NCBI GenBank assembly: GCA_045655645.1
Contig: JAZOPS010000021.1
Coordinates: 1 to 41,907, forward strand
Origin: Fimenecus sp045655645
GTDB taxonomy: Bacteria > Bacillota > Clostridia > Oscillospirales > Acutalibacteraceae
DNA length: 41,907 nt
Direction of reading: 5' to 3'
Shown piece by piece: positions 33,041 to 41,685 of this stretch. Within the stretch, counting starts at the first letter, position 1. Every line of letters starts with the position of its first letter. The translations under genes and the position numbers were made by a program. The notes below the pieces were generated by a model. The model was given only the letters and a program-made list of their open reading frames with translations. It was not told the DNA's origin and made no database searches.

Positions 33041-34312
33041 ATGAAACGAGTATCCAAAGTTTTGGCAGTTATAACAAGTTTTATAATACTTATTTCGATG
33101 TTTGTGCTTCCAACAAATGCTGCAAATGTTAACTATTCTGTTACAAGCGCAAGTGGAACAACAGGGGATAAGGTTACTGTTACTGTCAAACTTTCTTCAA
33201 GTGTTTCAATTTGGGGCGCGAATGTCAGCCTTGGATATAATTCATCAGAATTGCAATATGTCAGTCATTCTCAGGGTGGCATAGTGTCAGGTGGTAGCCT
33301 TGTGCATAAAGGTTCAGCTGTTAACTTTTCTGGTATGTATAATGCTAAAAGTGGTACAGTTTTCACAGTAACATTTAAAATTCTTAAATCGTCAGGCACA
33401 TCGAAACTCACTTTGACAAGTTCGGAGAATACTGATAGTAACGGAACAACACATGCTTGTTCAACAAGCGGTGGTACAATCACTATATCAAAACCCGTTA
33501 CAGGCATTTCACTTAACAAAACAAGCGTCACTCTCAAAAAAGGTGAAACAACAACACTTTCAGCAACAGTTACACCAAGTGATGCAACAGATAAAACAGT
33601 TACATATACATCAAATGATAAGTATGTAGCAACGGTTGATAGCAACGGCAAAATCACAGCCGTAGGTGGCGGTACAGCAACAATTACTGCCAAAGCAGGT
33701 GGTAAAACAGCAACTTGTAAAGTGACAGTTAATGTTCCACAAACTGGTATAGCAGCTTCGGGAAACTCTTCAAAATCAGTTGGTGTTGGTTCAACAATCA
33801 CATTGAAAGTAGCAAAAGTTCCATCAGATGCAACTGATAATTACACAACAACATGGACTTCTGCTGATACAAATATTGCAACGGTATCTTCAAAAGGTGT
33901 TGTAACAGGTGTAACAGTTGGCGAAACAACAATTACTGCAAAGCAGAATAACTGGACTGTTACATACAAAATTACCGTAACAGAAGCCCAAGCAGAAAGT
34001 TCAACGGAAGAATCTTCAACTGAAGAAAGCACAACTGAATCAACAACAGAAAGCACAACTGAGTCAACAACTCTTCCAACAACAGAACCCGTTACTGAAC
34101 CTAAAAATGAAAAGAATTTCTTCCAGATAGTCTGGGCAGAAATCAATGATGAAAACAGTACGGTTACAAAACTTTATCACTATGTAATGCTTTTAGGCGT
34201 TGGTTTTGTAGTAGCAATTATTTCAATAACAGTTACATATTTTGTAACATCGGGTTATTATAAAGCCAAAGCAAAAAAAGAAGAAAAAACAGACTCAACT
34301 GAAATTCAATAA
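33041..34312 (+). CDS. Membrane-anchored surface protein with cohesin-like and two Big2 Ig-like domains
   Basis: This 423-residue exported protein has a signal peptide (1-27, cleavage after TNA). A cohesin-like beta domain follows (about 29-155: GDKVTVTVKLSSSVSIWGAN and LGYNSSELQY are typical first strands). Two bacterial Ig-like Big2 repeats come next (about 157-232 and 234-313; GISLNKTSVTLKKGETTTLS and the diverged second copy, each with the V-T-W/Y-T-S-x-D/N core). A Glu/Ser/Thr-rich linker (about 314-350) precedes one transmembrane helix (about 383-405) and a short basic tail. There is no LPXTG sorting motif and no dockerin. Cohesins bind dockerins in cellulosome-type complexes, but such domains also occur outside cellulosomes. 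Confidence 0.85.
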   Translation: MKRVSKVLAVITSFIILISMFVLPTNAANVNYSVTSASGTTGDKVTVTVKLSSSVSIWGANVSLGYNSSELQYVSHSQGGIVSGGSLVHKGSAVNFSGMYNAKSGTVFTVTFKILKSSGTSKLTLTSSENTDSNGTTHACSTSGGTITISKPVTGISLNKTSVTLKKGETTTLSATVTPSDATDKTVTYTSNDKYVATVDSNGKITAVGGGTATITAKAGGKTATCKVTVNVPQTGIAASGNSSKSVGVGSTITLKVAKVPSDATDNYTTTWTSADTNIATVSSKGVVTGVTVGETTITAKQNNWTVTYKITVTEAQAESSTEESSTEESTTESTTESTTESTTLPTTEPVTEPKNEKNFFQIVWAEINDENSTVTKLYHYVMLLGVGFVVAIISITVTYFVTSGYYKAKAKKEEKTDSTEIQ

Positions 34313-34323
34313 AAGATAAAGAA

Positions 34324-34356
34324 AACCCCAGTTCAAATGAACTGGGGTTAATTTTT
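34324..34356. terminator. Bidirectional terminator
   Basis: AACCCCAGTTC and GAACTGGGGTT form a perfect 11-bp stem with a 4-nt loop, then a T run; the genes on both sides converge on it. Confidence 0.92.
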
Positions 34357-34361
34357 TTGAA

Positions 34362-34925
34362 TTATTTTACAAAACCAACGCTGTCAATTGTTTTCTCAAT
34401 TTCATAAGTTGCAACTTCAAAAAGTCGTTTGCCAAGGTTTTTATAATACTCATCGTTCTCATTGCCACAAAGCATTGCAAATGAAATACCAATGTTTTGT
34501 GGAATATCAAAGCCTTTTCTGACAGCAAGATAGTAGAAACTGTATTCAGCAGCATCGTCAAGTCTGTCATAAAAGTCAAATGCCTTTTTCTTAACTGTAT
34601 CGTATAAAGCATTAACAGCAGTATTTGCAAGAAGGGGAGAAACCAATAAACGATTTATCGAATATTCAGCAGCGAAAGCAAGCAAAACTTTCATTTGATA
34701 CATTGTGTCATCATCACGCTGAATTTCACCGACTTCATTTTCAAGGTCAGAGAGAAGGTGGGGCTCGTCAACAAAACGCTCTGCAAGAGTTTTACCAAGC
34801 TCTTTTGCTTTCTGTGAGTTACCGTTGCTTCTGTTTTTAGTCATTTCAGCAATAATTGAAACTTCGTCAAAACTATCTTTTTTTTCGTCATTAAAAATCT
34901 TTACATCGCTATCATCAAAAATCAT
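34362..34925 (-). CDS. Hypothetical helical protein
   Basis: I do not recognise this 187-residue protein. It has no signal peptide or membrane segment and is acidic at the N-terminus (MIFDDSDVKIFNDEKKDSFD). Most of the rest is predicted helical, with conserved-looking aromatic patches (AAEYSFYYLAVRKGFDIP). Codon use looks like the neighbours. GAAAGGA lies about 9 nt before ATG 34925. It is 28 bp downstream of the PHP-domain gene on the same strand and probably co-transcribed, so a cytoplasmic accessory role is possible but unproven. Confidence 0.75.
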   Translation of the reverse strand: MIFDDSDVKIFNDEKKDSFDEVSIIAEMTKNRSNGNSQKAKELGKTLAERFVDEPHLLSDLENEVGEIQRDDDTMYQMKVLLAFAAEYSINRLLVSPLLANTAVNALYDTVKKKAFDFYDRLDDAAEYSFYYLAVRKGFDIPQNIGISFAMLCGNENDEYYKNLGKRLFEVATYEIEKTIDSVGFVK

Positions 34926-34953
34926 AGAATATTATCCTTTCGTGAATTTTGAT

Positions 34954-35826
34954 TTATTCAGCAGCCTGTTGTGCTAATTTCTTCTGCAATCTTTTCTGCT
35001 TTGCTTTATATGTGAGAAGAGCGTGCATGCAATCGTCAGGTGCAGTGTAGTCACCAAGTGATACATTATATTCATTATAAAGACCATGGAAATCACTACC
35101 ACCAGTTGCAAGCAATTTGTTCTTGTTTGCGAGTTTGCGGAGCATAGTCTGTTCTTCTTCGTTTGCGCTCGGATGATAAACTTCAATACCATCAATGCCA
35201 CAAGCAATTAAGTCATCAAGAATATCAATGCAACCATTAACAAGTGGGTGAGCAACGACTGCAATACCACCAGCTGTGTGAATTTCATCAATTACTGTCT
35301 TAACATCATCATATTTCGGAACAACCAAAATATTCTCATCACTTTCTTTGGTGAATAATTTTTTGTAAAGTTCGCCGTTAAAAGAATTAGTATAACCACA
35401 TTCAATGAGGGCTTGCATAATATGCTTTTTATAAAGGTTAGTTGAACCTGTTGAACATTTCATGATGAACTCTGTTGTGATTGGAAAACGCTTTGCTGTC
35501 TGAAGCATCATGAAATGACCTGCTTTTTTACGAGCCAAAGAGTTTCTTTTGCAAAGACCTTCTAACATATCAGGGGAATCTGGCAAATAGCAGAGAATAT
35601 GAATGTTTTTGTTTGAAGCCTCGTGTGTTGCAGAAAGTTCAACACCGGGGATAACTTGAACCCCATGACGCGCACCAATAATTTTGCCTCTAACAGTACC
35701 TGCAAGGCAATCATGGTCAGTAATTGCAATAGCCTCAAGACCTTTTTTCTTTGCAAAAACAATAAGGTCTTCAATACCTAAACTACCATCTGATAATCTT
35801 GTGTGACAATGTAAATCTCCGCTCAA
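34954..35826 (-). CDS. PHP-domain phosphoesterase
   Basis: This 290-residue cytoplasmic metal-dependent phosphoesterase belongs to the PHP superfamily. The four motifs are visible: HCHTRLSDG at the N-terminus, ITDHDCLAGT, AVVAHPLVNG and GGSDFHG near the C-terminus. Together these supply the His/Asp ligands of a two- or three-metal site. The family includes nucleotide 3',5'-bisphosphatases (YciV/RnaseAM type); the precise substrate is uncertain. I place the start at TTG 35826, because GGAGG lies 8 nt upstream and the residues directly after it (SGDLHCHT) begin the domain. The frame beyond it crosses the promoter. Confidence 0.87.
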   Translation of the reverse strand: MSGDLHCHTRLSDGSLGIEDLIVFAKKKGLEAIAITDHDCLAGTVRGKIIGARHGVQVIPGVELSATHEASNKNIHILCYLPDSPDMLEGLCKRNSLARKKAGHFMMLQTAKRFPITTEFIMKCSTGSTNLYKKHIMQALIECGYTNSFNGELYKKLFTKESDENILVVPKYDDVKTVIDEIHTAGGIAVVAHPLVNGCIDILDDLIACGIDGIEVYHPSANEEEQTMLRKLANKNKLLATGGSDFHGLYNEYNVSLGDYTAPDDCMHALLTYKAKQKRLQKKLAQQAAE

Positions 35827-35896
35827 AATAATAACCTCCTGGAAAAAGGTGTGAAAAACGCGTAAAAATGCGTAAAACCCCTCAATATATAACAGT

Positions 35897-35925
35897 ATTA
35901 TACAACGAAAATCAACAAAAATCAA
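35897..35925 (-). promoter_or_regulatory. Promoter of the PHP-domain gene
   Basis: On the minus strand TTGATT (35920-35925) and TATAAT (35897-35902), 17-bp spacing. The short leader carries two GCGTAAAA direct repeats on the plus strand (about 35862-35878). Confidence 0.75.
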
Positions 35926-36024
35926 GAAAAAGTACGATATTTAGTTAATTTTTGTATATTTGACGATTGTTTTTGTTCCTTATGTAAAAAATATACCCCA
36001 AAATTCAATATATTACACAAAAGA

Positions 36025-36060
36025 AAAAGCCCTTTGCCGTATAACAAAGAGCTTTTATTT
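36025..36060 (-). terminator. Terminator of the metallophosphoesterase gene
   Basis: AAAAGC-x-CTTTG pairs with CAAAG-x-GCTTTT around an 8-nt loop, followed by T-rich sequence on the minus strand, immediately after the stop codon. Confidence 0.7.
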
Positions 36061-37680
36061 TTATTTTAAATATTCCTTATATTTGATTTCATTGATGATG
36101 TATCCAATAAGAAGAACAGGAACACCAATGCAAATTATTGGAACTAAGAAAGTGAGCAAAAGAAGAATTGCAATAATAACAATCGGTAATCCCTTTTTAC
36201 TGTCTTTAACCGTATCAGGTTTTGCATGTACAGGAGGGATTGGTCCTTGCTCATTACCTTCATAGACAGGCATAATTGGAAGAAGTGCATCATATGCAGG
36301 AATACCATTGTTATAAAGCAATGGCTCAATAATTCCACGAACAGTATCCGATACTTTAACCAATTTCTTAAGTGGAATATGTAATACCTTTATAATTGAA
36401 TCAATAATGTTTATAAGACCGATTGCAATTTTATATTCGTTATCATCCGGTGTATAAAGGCTTTTACCACCAAATAAGTTGATAACCAAATCAACAATAA
36501 AGTCAACTACACTCTGGTCTTTAATATCGGCATAATCTTCTTTTTTAAGTCCTGTTTCTGCACGAGTCCAATTACCTACTGTGCCAATTTTAAGAGAGTT
36601 TATAAATTTGAAAATAGGTTTTAAAATCCACCCGAATTTATAACTAACTTTCTTTTTGATACTGATAGCAGTTGCCATATCAGCAAATTTATCAATGTCT
36701 TCACCAGCAGCTTTGATTACATCTCTAATCATACCAATCGAATGGTCTGCAAGATATGTTTGTAAATCCTTGCCTTTTGTATCAAAACTAACAGGTTCTG
36801 TAACAAAATCTGTTGTAGTTGAAACCATATTGTTATCCACATCAAAAACAACAGTTCTTATTGTTGCAGGGTAACCAACAGTTGATGCAGTGGCAATATC
36901 ATAGAAATAATTACCCTTAGGACTCACATGTTTGTCAATATCGTGTACATGAGTGTGACCTGTGAGCATAAATTGAATACCCATGTCAGCAAGTTGCTCA
37001 CGGCGAATATCATAGTCACCCATCATATCGCCATGACCTATAATTTCATACATAGGTGATGGTGCAATAAGAGGGTGGTGAGTCATTGCAATAATGAACT
37101 GACCGTTTGCTTTTGCATCTTCTGCTTGTGCTTTTATCCATTCGAAACACTCGTCAGAAAAACCGCTTTTGCCATTTCTGTTTGTGTCGTCATTGAGAGC
37201 AAAAAGACGATATCCGTCTGCCAACTGAATGATATATGACATGCTTTCTTCGTGAACTGCAATTGCTTCGTCAGGACCAAACTCTTTATACATATCAAAA
37301 AGTTCTTCACGCTTTGCAGCAGGAATAGTCACTCTATCATAACCATCATATCTGTGATGAGTACCATCCCACTGATAGTCATGAGTTGCAGTGATAACAT
37401 AAACTCTTTTACCCTTTGACTTCAAATCACGAAGCATTTCGATAAACTCTTTGTGAGAATCATAGTCACCATTGCTTGTGGTGTCACCCGAAAGAAGAAC
37501 GATGTCAGTTCTTTCGTCCTTTGCAATCTGCGAAAATGCAGCTTCAAGCATTTCGGCAGACTCTGCTAACAAAACGCCGCTTTTGTTGTTAGCGATTTCA
37601 TAAGCAGCACCTGATGTGCCAAGTTTTTTAGAATAATAATGTGTATCGGTAATGACCGTTACGGTAAGTGGTTTTCTCAT
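36061..37680 (-). CDS. Metallophosphoesterase with C-terminal membrane anchor
   Basis: This 539-residue calcineurin-like phosphoesterase has motifs in order: D-T-H in TVITDTHYY, LLSGDTTSNGD, the GNH-equivalent ATHDYQWDG, MTHHPL and LTGHTHVHD, all within the first 300 residues. The middle (about 310-480) is helical and of unknown function. The last 50 residues hold a strongly hydrophobic stretch (PIVIIAILLLLTFLVPIICI) and a Lys-rich end. There is no N-terminal signal peptide, so the enzyme probably faces the cytoplasm on a membrane tail. Substrate unknown. It begins 10 bp after thrS, with AGAGGT as SD, so it may be transcribed from the thrS T-box promoter. Confidence 0.85.
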   Translation of the reverse strand: MRKPLTVTVITDTHYYSKKLGTSGAAYEIANNKSGVLLAESAEMLEAAFSQIAKDERTDIVLLSGDTTSNGDYDSHKEFIEMLRDLKSKGKRVYVITATHDYQWDGTHHRYDGYDRVTIPAAKREELFDMYKEFGPDEAIAVHEESMSYIIQLADGYRLFALNDDTNRNGKSGFSDECFEWIKAQAEDAKANGQFIIAMTHHPLIAPSPMYEIIGHGDMMGDYDIRREQLADMGIQFMLTGHTHVHDIDKHVSPKGNYFYDIATASTVGYPATIRTVVFDVDNNMVSTTTDFVTEPVSFDTKGKDLQTYLADHSIGMIRDVIKAAGEDIDKFADMATAISIKKKVSYKFGWILKPIFKFINSLKIGTVGNWTRAETGLKKEDYADIKDQSVVDFIVDLVINLFGGKSLYTPDDNEYKIAIGLINIIDSIIKVLHIPLKKLVKVSDTVRGIIEPLLYNNGIPAYDALLPIMPVYEGNEQGPIPPVHAKPDTVKDSKKGLPIVIIAILLLLTFLVPIICIGVPVLLIGYIINEIKYKEYLK

Positions 37681-37690
37681 AATTTACCTC

Positions 37691-39643
37691 TTATCTAACT
37701 TTATTGTCGATTTCTTCTTTAAGCATATTTGCAAAGTCGTCAAAGCTCATTGAACCAATGTCACCCTGACCACGCTTGCTAACTGAAACTGAGCCATCTT
37801 CAACTTCTTTGTCGCCAACAATAATCCAATAAGGAAGTTTCTGAAGTCTTGACTCACGGATTTTGTAACCTGTCTTTTCGCTTCTGTCGTCAACAGTTAC
37901 GCGCATACCCATTTTTTCAAGTTCTTTCTTGATTTCAAATGCTTTGTCATGGTGGCGGTCAGCGATAGGAAGAATTCTTACCTGTTCAGGAGCAAGCCAA
38001 AGTGGGAAAGCACCTGCATATTTTTCGATAAGAAGAGCAAGTGTACGCTCATAGCAACCGATTGATGTTCTGTGAATGATGTATGGGTTTTTCTTTGTAC
38101 CGTCTTTGTCTGTGTATTCCATACCGAATTTTTCAGCAAGAAGTTGGTCAACCTGAATTGTGATAAGTGTATCTTCTTTGCCGAAAACATTCTTAATTTG
38201 AATATCAAGTTTTGGACCATAGAAAGCAGCTTCACCAACACCGATAGCGTACTTAATGCCAAGGTTATCAAGGATTTTACCCATAATTCCTTGTGCTTCG
38301 TCCCATTGTTCAGGAGTACCAATATATTTTTCTTTGTCTGCTGGGTCCCATTGTGAGAAACGATATGAAACATCTTCATAAAGACCAAGAGTTTTAAGCA
38401 TATAGATAGCGAGTTCAAGACAACCTCTGAATTCATCTTCAAGCTGTTCAGGAGTACACATTAAGTGACCTTCTGAGATTGTGAACTGACGAACACGGAT
38501 AAGACCGTGCATTTCACCTGATGCTTCATTGCGGAAGAGAGTTGATGTTTCGTTATATCTTAATGGCAAATCTCTGTATGAACGAGGACGGTTGAGATAT
38601 GCCTGATATTGGAATGGACAAGTCATAGGACGAAGTGCAAAGATTTCGTCACCATTTGCTTCTGCTTGGTCAGCATCACCAAGAACGAACATACCATCGC
38701 GATAGTGGTCCCAGTGGCCTGAAACTCTGTAAAGGTCACTCTTTGCCATAAATGGTGTCTTTGTAAGCAACCAACCTCTCTTTTGTTCTTCGTCTTCAAC
38801 GAATCTCTGAAGAAGTTGAATAATTCTAGCGCCCTTAGGGAGCATAATAGGAAGACCTTGACCGATAAGTTCACTTGTTGTGAAAAGTTCAAGTTCACGG
38901 CCGAGTTTGTTGTGGTCGCGTTTCTTTGCTTCTTCAAGCATTGCTAAATGCTCGTCAAGAGCTGACTGTTTTGGGAATGCAGTTGCATAAATTCTTTGGA
39001 GCATCTTGTTCTTTTCGTTACCACGCCAGTAAGCACCTGTGCAAGCTGTGAGCTTAAATGCTTTAACCGCACCTGTTGACATAAGGTGAGGGCCTGCGCA
39101 AAGTTCAACGAAATCACTTTGCTTATAGAATGAAATTGCTTCACCCTTGTCAGCATGTTCGTTAATAAGTTCAACTTTATAGATTTCGCCTTTTTCTTCC
39201 ATCATAGCGAGAGCTTCAGCAGGTGAGAGTTCAAACTTTTCAAGTGCTAAATCCTCTTTAACGATTTTCTTCATTTCTGCTTCGATTTTTTCGAGAATTT
39301 CAGGAGTAAATGAAACCTCTGAATCAAAGTCATAATAGAAACCATTGTCAACTGATGGACCAATAGCAAGTTTTACATCAGGGAAAAGTCTTTTAACTGC
39401 CTGTGCCATAATGTGAGAAGCAGTGTGCCAGAATGTCTTTTTACCCTCGATTTCATCAAAAGTTACGATTTCAAGAGCACAGTCTTCGTTAACTGCAGTT
39501 CTTAAATCACAGTAATTTCCATCGATTTTACCACCACAAGCAGATTTGTATAAACCCATACCAATAGATTTAGCAATCTCTGCGATAGTAGTACCAGCTT
39601 CGTATTCTTTAATAACGTCGCCTTTAAGTGTTACCTTAATCAT
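37691..39643 (-). CDS. thrS: Threonyl-tRNA synthetase
   Basis: This 650-residue class II synthetase charges tRNA-Thr. It has an N-terminal TGS domain (about 1-62, IKVTLKGDVIKEYEAGTTI), the editing domain with HIMAQAVKRLFP and the Cys-containing CAGPHLMSTG, and the catalytic core. The core carries the zinc Cys in RPMTCPFQYQAY, motif 2 in TSTLFRNEASGEMHGLIRVR, motif 3 and a C-terminal anticodon-binding domain (about 550-650). The core reads MTCPFQ where many enzymes have MNCPxH, a known variant style. The start is ATG 39643 with AAAGGAG upstream; the frame beyond runs through the T-box leader and is not coding. Confidence 0.97.
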   Translation of the reverse strand: MIKVTLKGDVIKEYEAGTTIAEIAKSIGMGLYKSACGGKIDGNYCDLRTAVNEDCALEIVTFDEIEGKKTFWHTASHIMAQAVKRLFPDVKLAIGPSVDNGFYYDFDSEVSFTPEILEKIEAEMKKIVKEDLALEKFELSPAEALAMMEEKGEIYKVELINEHADKGEAISFYKQSDFVELCAGPHLMSTGAVKAFKLTACTGAYWRGNEKNKMLQRIYATAFPKQSALDEHLAMLEEAKKRDHNKLGRELELFTTSELIGQGLPIMLPKGARIIQLLQRFVEDEEQKRGWLLTKTPFMAKSDLYRVSGHWDHYRDGMFVLGDADQAEANGDEIFALRPMTCPFQYQAYLNRPRSYRDLPLRYNETSTLFRNEASGEMHGLIRVRQFTISEGHLMCTPEQLEDEFRGCLELAIYMLKTLGLYEDVSYRFSQWDPADKEKYIGTPEQWDEAQGIMGKILDNLGIKYAIGVGEAAFYGPKLDIQIKNVFGKEDTLITIQVDQLLAEKFGMEYTDKDGTKKNPYIIHRTSIGCYERTLALLIEKYAGAFPLWLAPEQVRILPIADRHHDKAFEIKKELEKMGMRVTVDDRSEKTGYKIRESRLQKLPYWIIVGDKEVEDGSVSVSKRGQGDIGSMSFDDFANMLKEEIDNKVR

Positions 39644-39671
39644 ATATATTTCTCCTTTGATTAATTTACAA

Positions 39672-39920
39672 AATAAAAAGCATTCCATCCCTACTACAGG
39701 ATGAAATGCTATAAATACAACATTCCACGGTTCCACCCGCATTGCAAAGTTATAAACTTTGCCACTCAAAAGACTTTAACGCAGTCGGTACGATTGGCTT
39801 AACCGAAAACCGTTTTCACCAATGCTCGAAAGTGGTCTCAGGATACTGAAATGATTTCTCACACCAACCGAAATCTCTCTGAAAATTCACATTATCCGTC
39901 GTTCTTTCTCAACGCTTTAA
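39672..39920 (-). promoter_or_regulatory. T-box leader of thrS (Thr specifier ACC)
   Basis: On the minus strand: AGAGAG, then GATTTC/GAAATC closing a loop with GGTTGGTGTGA. The specifier ACC (39836-39834) is followed by A and the lower-stem CTTTC (39832-39828), pairing with GAAAG (39908-39904). The antiterminator T-box GGGTGGAACCGTGG is at 39738-39725. The terminator is AGCATTTCATCC/GGATGGAATGCT with a T run (39710-39675). Uncharged tRNA-Thr would turn on thrS and possibly the phosphoesterase gene. Confidence 0.96.
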
Positions 39921-39933
39921 AAATATCGTATAT

Positions 39934-39962
39934 ATTTTATACTTATTTTAATGTAATGTCAA
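39934..39962 (-). promoter_or_regulatory. Promoter of the thrS T-box transcript
   Basis: On the minus strand TTGACA (39957-39962) and TAAAAT (39934-39939), 17-bp spacing. Confidence 0.8.
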
Positions 39963-40015
39963 CAACTATTTTTGTTAGTAATTTTAACATTCACAAATTA
40001 TTTACAAATATTTCC

Positions 40016-40044
40016 TTGACATTTTTTTGAAAAGAATGTATATT
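40016..40044 (+). promoter_or_regulatory. Promoter of the hrcA-grpE-dnaK operon
   Basis: TTGACA (40016-40021) and TATATT (40039-40044), 17-bp spacing, directly before the CIRCE operator. Confidence 0.85.
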
Positions 40045-40055
40045 ATTTAATAGAG

Positions 40056-40082
40056 TTAGCACTCTAATGGTGCGAGTGCTAA
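40056..40082 (+). promoter_or_regulatory. CIRCE operator (HrcA binding site)
   Basis: TTAGCACTC-N9-GAGTGCTAA, a perfect match to the CIRCE inverted repeat, lies at the expected transcription start. HrcA bound here represses the heat-shock operon it belongs to. Confidence 0.98.
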
Positions 40083-40105
40083 ACATCACAAAAAGGGGTG
40101 ACGAG

Positions 40106-41134
40106 ATGCAACTCAGCGAGAGAAAAGAAAAAATCCTTGCCACCATTGTTGAGTGGTATATCGCAACGGGCGAGCCTGTTGGTTCAAAGACCTTGCTTGA
40201 GTACGCTCGAATTCCCGTGTCAAGTGCAACTGTCCGTAACGAAATGGCAGAGCTTTCTCGTTTAGGCTTTCTTGACCAACCCCACACATCAGCAGGGCGC
40301 GTGCCGTCACAACTTGGCTATCGCTATTATGTTGATAAACTGATGAATCGTTATGAATTACCACTTAACGATAAAAGACTTATCGAAGCAAGACTTTCTG
40401 ATGCAGGTGGTGAGCCACAACAGATTCTTGAACAAGCAGGTCAGGTTTTAGCAGAGCTTACAAACTGTGCAGTTGTTTCAACAACACCAAGTGATACAAA
40501 TGCAGTTATCCGCAGAGTTGAACTTGTACCACTTGGCACTCATACTGCTATGATGGTTATGCTCTCATCATCAGGCATTCTCAAAAGCCGAGTTTGCAGA
40601 ACTGATACTGAATTGAATCTCGAACTTATCGAAACATTCTATAATATAGTATCAAAGCATTTCATCGGCAAATCAGCAAGTGAAGTGAGCATAGCCCTTA
40701 TTCAAACCTTGGCGCTCTCACTTGGTAGCAAATCTCTTGCGATTTCACCATTGCTTGTAACACTTTCAGATTTAGCCCAGATGACCGAGCAAACACAACT
40801 CTTGTTAGAAGGTCAGTCAAATTTGTTGAATTACGCTGATTATCCTAACGCTTATGAATTGATGGAATTTTTAAGACGCGGTGAACCACTCACTAATCTT
40901 TTCTCTAATCATAAGTCACAAGGGGACGCAAATGTGCTTATCGGTAAAGAAAATCTCTATCGCGAACTTCAAGATTCCAGCGTGATTTTCTCACACTATT
41001 CAGTCAGTGGTAAAGATAGTGGCACATTAGGACTCATAGGACCTACTAGAATTGACTATGCAAGACTTATTCCAAGTCTTAAATATTTAACAGAAATCGT
41101 CGGCAACATAATGTCCGACACTTTGGAGGATTAA
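40106..41134 (+). CDS. hrcA: Heat-inducible transcription repressor HrcA
   Basis: This 342-residue repressor has an N-terminal winged helix (about 1-80) with the family's KILATIVEWYIATGEPVGSK and ATVRNEMAELSRLGFLDQPH, followed by a GAF-like dimerisation and inserted domain. HrcA needs GroEL for full activity and is released from CIRCE on heat stress. Length matches B. subtilis HrcA (343). ATG 40106 has GGGGTGA as SD; the earlier GTG-type start at 40067 lies inside CIRCE. It is the first gene of hrcA-grpE-dnaK. Confidence 0.97.
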   Translation: MQLSERKEKILATIVEWYIATGEPVGSKTLLEYARIPVSSATVRNEMAELSRLGFLDQPHTSAGRVPSQLGYRYYVDKLMNRYELPLNDKRLIEARLSDAGGEPQQILEQAGQVLAELTNCAVVSTTPSDTNAVIRRVELVPLGTHTAMMVMLSSSGILKSRVCRTDTELNLELIETFYNIVSKHFIGKSASEVSIALIQTLALSLGSKSLAISPLLVTLSDLAQMTEQTQLLLEGQSNLLNYADYPNAYELMEFLRRGEPLTNLFSNHKSQGDANVLIGKENLYRELQDSSVIFSHYSVSGKDSGTLGLIGPTRIDYARLIPSLKYLTEIVGNIMSDTLED

Positions 41135-41135
41135 A

Positions 41136-41630
41136 ATGGCAGAGAATAAAGAAAATCTTCAAGAAGAAATCGTTGAAGAAGCAGAGCCAACAGCTGAAGA
41201 AAAACTTGAGGCAGAGCTTAACGAAACAAAAGATAAGCTTTTGAGAGTTATGGCAGAATACGATAACTTCCGTAAACGCTCACAAAAAGAAAAAGAAATG
41301 GCTTATGGTGATACAAAAGCTTCAACAATTGCAGAGTTTTTACCGGTATATGATAATTTCGAAAGAGCAATGAGTGCAGATGCAACTGACCTTGACTCAT
41401 TCAAAAAAGGTATCGAAATGATTTTTAATCAATATGGTGAAACATTCAAAAAACTCGGTGTTGAATCATTCGGCGCAAAGGGTGATGAATTTGACCCTAA
41501 CATTCACAATGCAGTGATGCACGGTGAAGATGAAGAACTTCCTGAAAACAGTATTTCAGATGTTTTCTCAACAGGATATAAAATGGGTGACAGAGTAATT
41601 CGCCCAGCAATCGTAAAAGTAGTTAACTAA
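41136..41630 (+). CDS. grpE: Nucleotide exchange factor GrpE
   Basis: This 164-residue co-chaperone of DnaK has an acidic disordered N-terminus, a long coiled-coil helix (about 20-80, RVMAEYDNFRKRSQKEKE) and the C-terminal beta domain with FDPNIHNAVMH and GYKMGDRVIRPAIVKV. It promotes ADP release from DnaK. It starts one base after the hrcA stop, with GGAGGA within hrcA as SD. Confidence 0.96.
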   Translation: MAENKENLQEEIVEEAEPTAEEKLEAELNETKDKLLRVMAEYDNFRKRSQKEKEMAYGDTKASTIAEFLPVYDNFERAMSADATDLDSFKKGIEMIFNQYGETFKKLGVESFGAKGDEFDPNIHNAVMHGEDEELPENSISDVFSTGYKMGDRVIRPAIVKVVN

Positions 41631-41685
41631 ACTGTAAAAAACAGTTAAAAATATTAAACATAAACCTATTAGGAGGAATAAATTT

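Noticed and set aside
33980..34100. Simple repeat in the cohesin gene as a separate element
   Set aside because: The TCAACAACT-type repetition encodes the Ser/Thr/Glu linker in frame and is ordinary for surface-protein stalks.
39644..39769. N-terminal extension of ThrS
   Set aside because: It lies in the T-box antiterminator and terminator; the TGS domain begins right at ATG 39643.
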